The position numbers and the translations under genes were made by a program. A stretch of 7,912 nucleotides of DNA from Pontiellaceae bacterium (GTDB lineage: Bacteria > Verrucomicrobiota > Kiritimatiellia > Kiritimatiellales > Tichowtungiaceae), in assembly GCA_029934215.1 (NCBI GenBank), contig JAOZMR010000126.1:1-7912 (forward strand). The letters are read 5' to 3'. Each line of letters starts with the position of its first letter. Within the stretch, counting starts at the first letter, position 1. The notes beneath the pieces were generated by a model that had not been told where the DNA came from, ran no database searches, and saw nothing but the letters and a program-made list of their open reading frames with translations. Of the stretch, positions 1-4,259 are shown one piece after another.

Positions 1-55
1 CTGAAACTTTTTCGGAAAAAAGGGGTTGACTCAAGCTGGTACTCTGACCCCTTTC
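1..55. mobile_element. possible edge of an IS200/RAYT-like element (remnant)
   Basis: Two arms, 19-26 (AAAGGGGT) and 47-54 (ACCCCTTT), pair perfectly around a 20-nt loop. Read on the - strand the right arm begins AAAGGGGTCAGAG. From memory, GGGGTCAGAG strings are common beside Y1-type (REP-associated/IS200-like) transposase genes, and hairpin ends are typical of that group. No transposase is visible because the window starts here, so this is only a plausible boundary remnant. It could equally be an ordinary terminator-like hairpin of a gene to the left. Confidence 0.25.
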
Positions 56-153
56 CGGTTCGTCCGGGGAGCGCCGCTTAATTTAAAGGAAAATCGACCG
101 CGGCGGAATCAACTTCAGCCATAAGGTCTGGACAAATATATCCATAAAGAAAT

Positions 154-182
154 TTGCAGGCGTGTTGCATATGTGATACATA
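154..182 (+). promoter_or_regulatory. promoter with overlapping palindromic operator, toxin-antitoxin operon
   Basis: A -35-like TTGCAG (154-159) and a -10-like TACATA (177-182) are 17 bp apart, and TG at 174-175 gives an extended -10. The palindrome TATGT-GAT-ACATA (170-182) overlaps the -10, as expected of an operator for autorepression by a RelB/DinJ-type antitoxin. The predicted start of transcription, about 7 nt after the -10, falls at or within a base or two of the antitoxin ATG (189). There is no Shine-Dalgarno sequence before that ATG, so the mRNA may be leaderless. This is inferred from motif matching only. Confidence 0.5.
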
Positions 183-188
183 AAAACC

Positions 189-446
189 ATGAAAACAGCA
201 ACGATCCATGCACGAATTGAACCCACGGTGAAAAACAAAGCGGAAGGAGTTCTCCACAACCTTGGAATAACTCCTACGGAAGCCATCCGTATTTTTTATC
301 GCCAGATTTCTTTACGAAACGGACTTCCCTTTTCTGTAGAGGTTCCAAACGAATGCACGAAAAAAACTCTGGAGAAAAGCCGCAAAGGTGAAGATGTTGT
401 GGAGTTTAGCTCGGTCGATGACATGTTTGAAAGCTGGGAAAAATGA
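189..446 (+). CDS. dinJ: type II antitoxin, RelB/DinJ family
   Basis: This 85-residue protein neutralises the toxin encoded immediately downstream and probably represses its own operon. The N-terminal part (about residues 1-50) has the DinJ/RelB ribbon-helix-helix pattern: a short strand MKTATIHARIEP, then helices containing KNKAEGVLHNLGITPTEAIRIFYRQI, where GITPTEAI is a family hallmark. The following ISLRNGLPFSVEVPN matches the usual link to the toxin-binding C-terminal tail, which here is acidic and ends DDMFESWEK. Length is normal for DinJ (about 80-90 residues). The start is the first ATG after a good promoter. There is no ribosome-binding site, consistent with leaderless translation. 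The stop overlaps the toxin start (ATGA at 443-446), so the two are translationally coupled. Its A- and C-rich coding strand differs from the core genes to the right and points to acquisition by transfer. Confidence 0.9.
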   Translation: MKTATIHARIEPTVKNKAEGVLHNLGITPTEAIRIFYRQISLRNGLPFSVEVPNECTKKTLEKSRKGEDVVEFSSVDDMFESWEK

Positions 447-715
447 AACAGGTTTCCCAAACCAAACAGTTTGCCCGTGACATCAAGCGCATGAAAAAAC
501 GTGGCAAAGACCTCACCAAGCTACAACGCATCGTCAGAAAACTGGTTCAAGGCGCAACCCTTCCACCGAAAAACAAAGATCATGCCCTCGTTGGATCATG
601 GCGCCCGGCGCGCGATTATCACATAGAACCCGACTGGTTGCTGATTTACACAAATAGCGATACTTCCCTGCGGCTGGAGCGAACCGGAAGCCACAGCGAC
701 CTGTTCAAAAAATAA
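443..715 (+). CDS. yafQ: type II mRNA-interferase toxin, YafQ family
   Basis: This 90-residue basic protein belongs to the RelE/ParE fold. In the YafQ branch the toxin binds the ribosomal A site and cleaves mRNA in a translation-dependent way. The residues established for E. coli YafQ are all present with a constant offset of three: His47, His60, Asp64, Trp65, Arg80, His84 and Phe88 (motifs DHALVGSWRPARDYHIEPDW and RTGSHSDLF). The toxin is therefore predicted to be catalytically intact. The N-terminal half (residues 1-35) is a Lys/Arg-rich helical hairpin. Translation starts inside the antitoxin stop codon (ATGA overlap), which keeps toxin and antitoxin synthesis coupled. It is followed only 5 bp downstream by a perfect 61-bp tandem duplication, and no clear terminator was seen. 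Confidence 0.92.
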   Translation: MKQVSQTKQFARDIKRMKKRGKDLTKLQRIVRKLVQGATLPPKNKDHALVGSWRPARDYHIEPDWLLIYTNSDTSLRLERTGSHSDLFKK

Positions 716-720
716 CATGT

Positions 721-842
721 AACAATAATGCAATAGATGCTCATGACTGAGGTACGAAGGAACTGAGCTTCTATTGTCTGGAACAATAATGCAATAGATG
801 CTCATGACTGAGGTACGAAGGAACTGAGCTTCTATTGTCTGG
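721..842. repeat. perfect 2 x 61-bp tandem duplication with internal hairpins
   Basis: Units 721-781 and 782-842 are identical at every base. Each unit contains a long imperfect hairpin. In unit 1, CAATAGA (731-737) pairs with TCTATTG (770-776) and GCTCA (739-743) with TGAGC (764-768), separated by one T-T mismatch; the loop is 20 nt. Unit 2 repeats this at 792-837. Perfect identity implies a recent duplication or strong constraint. The hairpins lack a following T-run, so they are not standard terminators. The repeat lies directly after the toxin gene. Confidence 0.95.
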
Positions 843-946
843 TTCATGTGAGCCGCTGAGTGTCGGCATGAAAAACAGCCCTCATACAAAACGCCCATTT
901 CAGAGATTTGCCTCGCAAATTGAATGACGCCAGTTCAGTCCCTTTT

Positions 947-1132
947 CTCTGACTTCCTCCGAAGTTCCTCTAGCGCTGAAAGCGAAGCGATAAATAATTT
1001 TTGTATTCAAAAATAGTGACGCAGGAACGATTCACCGGGTGGTGAAAAAATGATAAGAATCGGTGCGTGGAATTGGTGCAGAAGAATTTTTACCACCCGC
1101 TATCGCTAGAGGAACTTCGGAGGGGGTCAGAG
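947..1132. mobile_element. foldback element 1 (MITE-like), 29-bp inverted ends
   Basis: Left end 947-975 and right end 1104-1132 are inverted repeats matching at 27 of 29 positions, with a perfect 20-bp core (956-975 against 1104-1123). The two mismatches are T opposite G on the + strand, so a + strand transcript would pair all 29 positions using G-U wobbles. A second stem is nested inside: 1036-1049 pairs with 1087-1099 with one bulged base. A small hairpin, TTCACC-GGGT-GGTGAA, lies at 1031-1046. No coding potential was recognised. The total of 186 bp, paired ends and lack of a gene resemble a non-autonomous element or structured RNA. No target-site duplication is evident. Confidence 0.6.
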
Positions 1133-1186
1133 GGGGGAGCATTGCCGAGTGGAGATTGCCGATTGCCGATTTTTGGAAAGGTGGAC

Positions 1187-1201
1187 TTCCGAGGGTTGGA
1201 A
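1187..1201 (+). repeat. 15-bp TTCC/GGAA palindrome, copy 1
   Basis: TTCCGAGGGTTGGAA. The arms TTCCGA and TTGGAA pair around a 3-nt centre, with one G-T wobble on the + strand. It belongs to a dispersed family with consensus TTCC-RARGD-TTGGAA and at least seven copies in this window. It stands alone between foldback element 1 and the interleaved repeat region. Just upstream, ATTGCCG occurs three times (1141-1147, 1155-1161, 1162-1168). Confidence 0.7.
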
Positions 1202-1227
1202 GAATTTTAATTGCAGAATGATTGACG

Positions 1228-1478
1228 GCAGACCTGAGGTATTCCGAACAAGGAATATCGAATATCGAATACCAAATATCGAATACCGAATACCAGCCCT
1301 CTTTTTGTATTCCCCATTCGTAAATTTCATACATTCGTTGGGCAAAATCATGACCCTCATTGCCGCTCCCTTTGGGTCGCTTCTTTTTGGGAATACAAAA
1401 AGCACGTTCGGAATACCTCAGGTCTGCGAAAACCGCCCCAGCTCAGGTTTGCCCAGCGAATGAATGAAATTTACGAAT
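1228..1478. repeat. three interleaved inverted repeats (A B C B' A' C')
   Basis: Pair A: 1228-1249 against 1406-1427, 22 bp perfect. Pair B: 1301-1314 against 1389-1402, 14 bp perfect. Pair C: 1316-1343 against 1451-1478, 26 of 28 positions. A and B are nested but C crosses both, so all three cannot form in one simple hairpin. A single strand would have to make a pseudoknot or switch between alternative folds. A 42-bp tandem array lies between A and B. Open frames across this segment are by-products of the symmetry and show no protein-like features. It may be a composite of overlapping foldback elements. Confidence 0.75.
1253..1294 (+). repeat. 6 x 7-bp tandem array, consensus GAATAYC
   Basis: Six consecutive 7-bp units: GAATATC, GAATATC, GAATACC, AAATATC, GAATACC, GAATACC. 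The units vary only at position 1 and position 6. The array sits within the loop of the 22-bp inverted repeat 1228-1249/1406-1427. The word also occurs inside the arms that flank it (GGAATAC at 1410-1416 and 1390-1396), so the array may have grown by slippage from the arm sequence. Confidence 0.9.
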
Positions 1479-1539
1479 CAAAGACCTGTTTCAACCCTGA
1501 AAACAACGGTGATTACGCTTAAACTCCCACCCGTTAGCA

Positions 1540-1936
1540 CCCCTCCCGAGAGCTTTCTATTACCCACAAATCAAGCGAGAGAATGGAGATATCGAAAAAC
1601 AAACGAAATCCATGCGCGGGCGAGTTTTTGACGGGATAACAGGATTCACTGGATGCTCTCAATCTTGTTGATCAAAATAGACTCGATCATTTACATCGTC
1701 GGAAGTCGGCGCGTAGCTCTAATGATATGAATGGAAGCGGTTCCGGCCCAGAAAGTCGCTCAACGGAGCAGGTCTTAGGTACGATTGCCGACGAAACGAA
1801 CGTTTTATCCAAACAGATGCAAAAAGGGACCTTGATCAACCGGATTTCGATCCTGGACATCCTGTTATCCGGTCAAGACAACTGCACCTGTGGAGCACCT
1901 TCATACTTGTGGGTAATAGAAAGCTCCCGAGAGGGG
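1540..1936. mobile_element. foldback element 2, 30-bp terminal inverted repeats
   Basis: Left end 1540-1569 and right end 1907-1936 are inverted repeats matching at 28 of 30 positions, including 20 perfect bases. Inside, 1630-1645 pairs with 1859-1874 (15 of 16), and further in GTTGATCAA (1667-1675) pairs with TTGATCAAC (1832-1840). The three stems are nested, so the 397-bp segment can fold into one long interrupted hairpin with a loop of about 156 nt. No transposase motif is present, and the one open frame inside (from 1727) does not look protein-like. Flanking bases show no clear target-site duplication. Best described as a non-autonomous foldback/MITE-like element; origin unknown. Confidence 0.6.
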
Positions 1937-1939
1937 ATT

Positions 1940-1954
1940 TTCCAAAGGTTGGAC
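1940..1954 (+). repeat. 15-bp TTCC/GGAA palindrome, copy 2
   Basis: TTCCAAAGGTTGGAC, identical at 14 of 15 bases to the reverse complement of the copy at 4166-4180. It lies between the right end of foldback element 2 and the stop codon of the - strand micro-operon (1961). On the - strand it is a weak hairpin without a T-run, so it is an unconvincing terminator. Confidence 0.65.
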
Positions 1955-1960
1955 GCATGA

Positions 1961-2170
1961 TTATACCGATGCTTCGAGGAGGCTTTTTTCGCGTCCGAAA
2001 TCAGGCTGAATGACTTTGCGCTCCGGTTTCAAAAGTTGCTCCATATCTTCCGGTTCAACCCAAACCGTTTTTTTGCGGGTTAGTTTTTTGCCCGAGTCAA
2101 TTTCACGAGCCGTGTCGCGAGCCGAATCTAAAAAGTCGGTCAGCGTTCCCTGTTTAATTTTTACACTCAT
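1961..2170 (-). CDS. small protein resembling the N-terminus of HVO_A0114/TumA-type antitoxins
   Basis: A 69-residue protein beginning MSVKIKQGTLTDFLDSAR. The start at 2170 is chosen because its ATG overlaps the stop of the upstream small gene (ATGA), which indicates translational coupling; an earlier in-frame ATG at 2200 lies inside that gene. The stretch GTLTDFLDSARDTAREIDSG followed by VWVEPEDMEQLLKPERKVI recalls the N-terminal region of HVO_A0114/TumA-type DNA-binding antitoxins. Those usually continue into a winged helix-turn-helix of about 50 residues, which is absent here: after LLKPERKVI only QPDFGREKSLLEASV remains. It may be an internally deleted or degenerate antitoxin, or a distinct short family. 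The family assignment is from pattern memory and is uncertain. Confidence 0.6.
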   Translation of the reverse strand: MSVKIKQGTLTDFLDSARDTAREIDSGKKLTRKKTVWVEPEDMEQLLKPERKVIQPDFGREKSLLEASV

Positions 2171-2298
2171 TTCACAAAATCTCTCAGTTCGTTCTCCCAC
2201 GCTTCAACCCGAACCAGTCCGCCGCCATTTTTACGACTGATTGAAAATCGCTCATCCACTAGTTTTTTTAGCGGAGGTCTCTTTCGTGGTTTTGCCAT
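2167..2298 (-). CDS. hypothetical 43-residue basic protein, first gene of micro-operon
   Basis: A short reading frame beginning MAKPRKRPPLKKLVDERF and ending VRVEAWENELRDFVK. An in-frame stop lies four codons upstream of its ATG, so it cannot be longer at the 5' end. The N-terminus is Lys/Arg/Pro-rich and could contact nucleic acid, while the C-terminus (EAWENELRDF) looks like an amphipathic helix. Support for coding: its stop overlaps the start of the next gene in the TCAT/ATGA arrangement, and a promoter-like region precedes it. The ribosome-binding site is poor (AAAGAAAC). The family is not recognised. The layout of a tiny gene coupled to an antitoxin-like gene suggests a toxin-antitoxin-like or accessory regulatory pair, by context only. 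Confidence 0.5.
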   Translation of the reverse strand: MAKPRKRPPLKKLVDERFSISRKNGGGLVRVEAWENELRDFVK

Positions 2299-2342
2299 CG
2301 TTTCTTTTTAGGTGAATAAAGAAACACTACACCTACAATTTC

Positions 2343-2387
2343 AGTGTACACTATTTTATACCACTTTCATATAGATGTCGGTATAAA
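2343..2387 (-). promoter_or_regulatory. putative promoter/operator of the micro-operon
   Basis: On the - strand, GGTATAAAAT contains a -10-like TATAAA/TAAAAT (around 2353-2360) preceded by TG, with CCGACA as a weak -35 candidate. Two symmetric elements surround it: TTTATACC (2355-2362) and GGTATAAA (2380-2387) form an 8-bp inverted repeat with centres 25 bp apart, and AGTGTACACT (2343-2352) is a perfect 10-bp palindrome at about the start of transcription. Such paired operators fit autoregulation by the product of the second gene. Motif inference only. Confidence 0.4.
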
Positions 2388-2398
2388 TAACGGGTTCA

Positions 2399-2562
2399 AT
2401 TTGCTAAAAAGGTACCGGTTTAGACATTTGAACATTTCTCTTGTCTGATCGAAAAAGGTGTCCGAGTACAGGCTTCACCGTTCAGACCTTCAGCGAGACA
2501 CGACTCCAACGCCCTTGAAGGCGACCCACTCACAGCGACCCGATTCTGCTTTGTGTTCCTCT
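2399..2562. other. intergenic stretch with no supported gene
   Basis: I see no convincing reading frame, RNA gene or repeat here. Frames that run through it continue into the hairpin cluster to the right and have low-complexity, unstructured translations. Confidence 0.5.
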
Positions 2563-2593
2563 CTCGTTGAATACGGAATCCTTATTCAACGAG
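2563..2593. repeat. 11-bp perfect stem-loop
   Basis: CTCGTTGAATA (2563-2573) pairs perfectly with TATTCAACGAG (2583-2593) around a 9-nt loop. No T-run follows on either strand, so it is not a typical intrinsic terminator. It is the first and strongest hairpin of the REP-like region downstream of the rh gene. Confidence 0.8.
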
Positions 2594-2664
2594 CCGAGAC
2601 CTTGAGGAGTGCTTCCAGCCTCTGGCTTGGTTGGATGGATGGGTTTGTCTTGCGCGAAGAGAGC

Positions 2665-2735
2665 AAGCGGCAAGATGCCGCTTCTACGAGTCTGCGAGCG
2701 TTTCGCTCGCAGGTATAGCAAGCGAGATGCTTGCT
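2665..2735. repeat. cluster of three GC-rich hairpins (REP-like)
   Basis: Three hairpins follow one another: 2665-2683 (AAGCGGC / GCCGCTT, 7 bp, loop AAGAT), 2692-2712 (CTGCGAGCG / CGCTCGCAG, 9 bp, loop TTT) and 2717-2735 (AGCAAGC / GCTTGCT, 7 bp, loop GAGAT). The first and third are related: 7-bp stem, 5-nt loop ending GAT, then CTAC shortly downstream. The cluster lies 50-120 bp past the stop of the rh gene on its downstream side and may stabilise or end that transcript, but there is no poly-T tract. It resembles bacterial REP/BIME clusters in architecture. Confidence 0.75.
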
Positions 2736-2754
2736 CTACTTTCGGTTTCGCGCG

Positions 2755-2769
2755 TTCCAAGGATTGAAA
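2755..2769 (+). repeat. 15-bp TTCC/GGAA palindrome, degenerate copy 3
   Basis: TTCCAAGGATTGAAA fits the family consensus except for A in place of G at position 13, which breaks one base pair. It lies 18 bp beyond the stop of the rh gene. A decayed member of the family, or a chance match. Confidence 0.4.
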
Positions 2770-2787
2770 ATTTTTTCCATCCGCTGG

Positions 2788-3951
2788 TTAGTCTAGAATG
2801 AATTCTTCGTCGTCGGTGTAGGGTTCGGTTCGGCGTCCGGTGAGGGATAGGAGTTTGCCGACTAGAAGACCGGAGCTGATGGCGATGATGATGGTGATGG
2901 CGATGCCTTTGATCTGGTCTACTTGGCTGATTCCGTCAACCGCGAGCATGGCGATGAGTCCTCCAAAGAGCCCTGGGAGTCCGTGAAGGTGGAGGACTCC
3001 GCAGGTGTCGATTTTTTTGACGGCGTTTTGAAGGTGATCTTGTATGACTGCAAAGCCTATGGTGGAGATTGCGCCCGCGAGAATCCCTATGCCAAAGGCG
3101 ATGAGGGGGGAGACTTTGTCGCAGGTCGATCCAATGGCGACGCCGCCGGCTAGCGCGGCGTTTGCTATATCGGCGATGTCAATTTTGCCACGTATTTTGA
3201 TGGATGTTGTGTAGGTTGCGAGGGTGGATCCGCAGAGGGCGATGATGACGTTGATGACGGTGGCTGGGATGTCGGCTGGTGCAACGAGTGCGCCACAGAA
3301 TGAGGGCCAGAAGACCCAGAGGAGCATGCTGCCAAGAAGGGAGAATCGGTCGCTTGTTGCGTCGGCTTCGATCGGTGTTTTGTACTCTTTTTTCGTGGTC
3401 ATTGATGCGGCTACGCCGAGGCCAAAGAGCGCTCCGAATGCGTGGATGACGATTGAGCCGCCGGTGTCGACGAAGCGTCCGTGTTCGACGAGCCCGAATC
3501 CGCCTTCGAGGAGTATCCATTCGTTGAGCGCGTAGAATGGTATGAAGAGGAGGCCGAGGAGTATGTATTGGCTCATTTTTAGGCGTCCGAGAACTGCGCC
3601 TGCGCAGATGAGTAGGCTTGCGGCTCCGAATTCTGCGAGGATTAGTCGATCGATGTCGGAGTCGGCGGCGCCCATGAAACCTAGGGTGTCTTTTAGGAAG
3701 TATAGAGGAATGGCGATGCTGACGAGTAGGTAGGTTGCGGTGATGGCTGAGCGTCCGTATTTTTTGACGAAGACCATTAGGAACCCAAAGCCCATGAGTA
3801 GCATTGCCATGATGTGGATGGCTCGGGCGTATTTTTGAACGTCGATGATTGAGGTTATTTCGCTATAGGTTGCAATTTCGGTTGCTCCTGTGATCCCGGC
3901 GGTTGCGATGAGTGTGATGCCGGCGATGAGTTTTGTTGTTTTGAGTCGCAT
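2788..3951 (-). CDS. Rh-type ammonium/ammonia channel (Amt/Mep/Rh superfamily)
   Basis: A 387-residue polytopic inner-membrane protein that conducts ammonia/ammonium for nitrogen supply or efflux. It belongs to the Rh (Rhesus/Rh50) branch rather than AmtB. Rh hallmarks are LLMGFGFLMVFVKKYGRSA (51-69), DTGGSIVIHAFGALFGL (162-178), LWVFWPSFCGAL (211-222), NAALAGGVAIGS (264-275) and DTCGVLHLHGLPGLFGG (315-331). The pore twin histidines are His170 and His323, and Asp162 is the conserved structural aspartate. About eleven hydrophobic segments are visible, plus an N-terminal signal-like segment (1-23). The start at 3951 follows AAGGA by 7 nt; an upstream in-frame ATG at 4005 lacks such a site. No glnK/PII gene is adjacent, unlike many amt loci. 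Divergently transcribed from lysA. The C-terminal tail is short and acidic (DDEEFILD). Confidence 0.93.
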   Translation of the reverse strand: MRLKTTKLIAGITLIATAGITGATEIATYSEITSIIDVQKYARAIHIMAMLLMGFGFLMVFVKKYGRSAITATYLLVSIAIPLYFLKDTLGFMGAADSDIDRLILAEFGAASLLICAGAVLGRLKMSQYILLGLLFIPFYALNEWILLEGGFGLVEHGRFVDTGGSIVIHAFGALFGLGVAASMTTKKEYKTPIEADATSDRFSLLGSMLLWVFWPSFCGALVAPADIPATVINVIIALCGSTLATYTTSIKIRGKIDIADIANAALAGGVAIGSTCDKVSPLIAFGIGILAGAISTIGFAVIQDHLQNAVKKIDTCGVLHLHGLPGLFGGLIAMLAVDGISQVDQIKGIAITIIIAISSGLLVGKLLSLTGRRTEPYTDDEEFILD

Positions 3952-4050
3952 GGTTTGTTCCTTTTTGAACGGTGGGGTTTTTTGTTTGTTCGCTAGCAAG
4001 CACAAAGTGTACCTGAATTTTATACGTTTTGTAATCGTTTCGGTGTAAGG

Positions 4051-4139
4051 ATGTTACGTCAAGGATCGGCGAGGGTTTCGTTTTGTGTGTTTTGTGAAAT
4101 GTTACATAATCGTGAGACACAGCGGAGAGATGTTACAAT
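4051..4139 (+). promoter_or_regulatory. three ATGTTAC direct repeats, with probable lysA promoter
   Basis: ATGTTAC occurs at 4051-4057, 4099-4105 and 4130-4136, all in the same orientation, in the rh-lysA divergent region. The last two continue as ATGTTACATAAT and ATGTTACAAT, which read as extended -10 elements. TACAAT at 4134-4139 with TG just before it is the best candidate for lysA, although no good -35 is seen. Transcription from there would give a leader of roughly 110 nt that contains the three TTCC/GGAA palindromes. The repeats could alternatively be operators for a regulator of both genes. On the - strand, a TATAAA about 65 nt before the rh start is a candidate -10 for that gene. Confidence 0.4.
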
Positions 4140-4165
4140 AATGGCGTTTTGAGATTTTACGTGTT

Positions 4166-4243
4166 TTCCAACCTTTGGAATTTTTTGCTTTTTTTTTTCC
4201 GAGGTTTGGAAAACTCTATTCCCTGTGTTTCCGAACCTTGGAA
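4166..4243 (+). repeat. array of three TTCC/GGAA palindromes in the lysA leader (copies 4-6)
   Basis: TTCCAACCTTTGGAA (4166-4180), TTCCGAGGTTTGGAA (4197-4211) and TTCCGAACCTTGGAA (4229-4243). Starts are 31 and 32 bp apart, close to three helical turns, so the sites would lie on one face of the DNA. The first has perfect 6-bp arms around a 3-nt loop and is followed by T6-GC-T10, a weak terminator-like arrangement in the lysA direction. The others form 6-bp stems on the + strand with one G-U each. The last ends 5 nt before the lysA GGAG ribosome-binding site, so as an RNA hairpin it could affect ribosome access. Whether these act as DNA operators, RNA hairpins or inert repeats cannot be told from sequence. 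Confidence 0.75.
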
Positions 4244-4259
4244 GAAATGGAGAGTTTGA

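Noticed and set aside
721..842. CRISPR array or integron attC sites
   Set aside because: Only two units with no spacer between them, so not CRISPR. The ends do not supply paired RYYYAAC and GTTRRRY core sites, so not attC, even though toxin-antitoxin cassettes are common in integrons.
906..920. Hairpin ATTTGC-CTC-GCAAAT
   Set aside because: A perfect 6-bp stem, but short and isolated; it could be chance in a sequence of this size.
1149..1463. Open frame of about 100 codons on the + strand, with partners on the - strand
   Set aside because: It runs straight through the tandem array and inverted repeats. The translation is repeats of RIPNIEYRIP type with no domain or ribosome-binding site.
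1727..1960. 77-codon open frame inside foldback element 2
   Set aside because: It extends across the right inverted repeat and past the element boundary, with no recognisable motif and no ribosome-binding site.
2458..2760. Open frames on both strands over the hairpin cluster
   Set aside because: Translations follow the palindromic DNA (for example RAKRSQTRR) and look non-biological; no start context.
3952..4005. Upstream ATG at 4005 as the rh gene start
   Set aside because: The 18 extra residues are hydrophilic and precede a normal signal-like segment. The ATG at 3951 has AAGGA at a 7-nt spacing.
4166..4198. Intrinsic terminator
   Set aside because: A 6-bp A/T-rich stem with T6-GC-T10 is weak, and no gene lies upstream on that strand to terminate. 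It is kept only as a possible attenuator feature.
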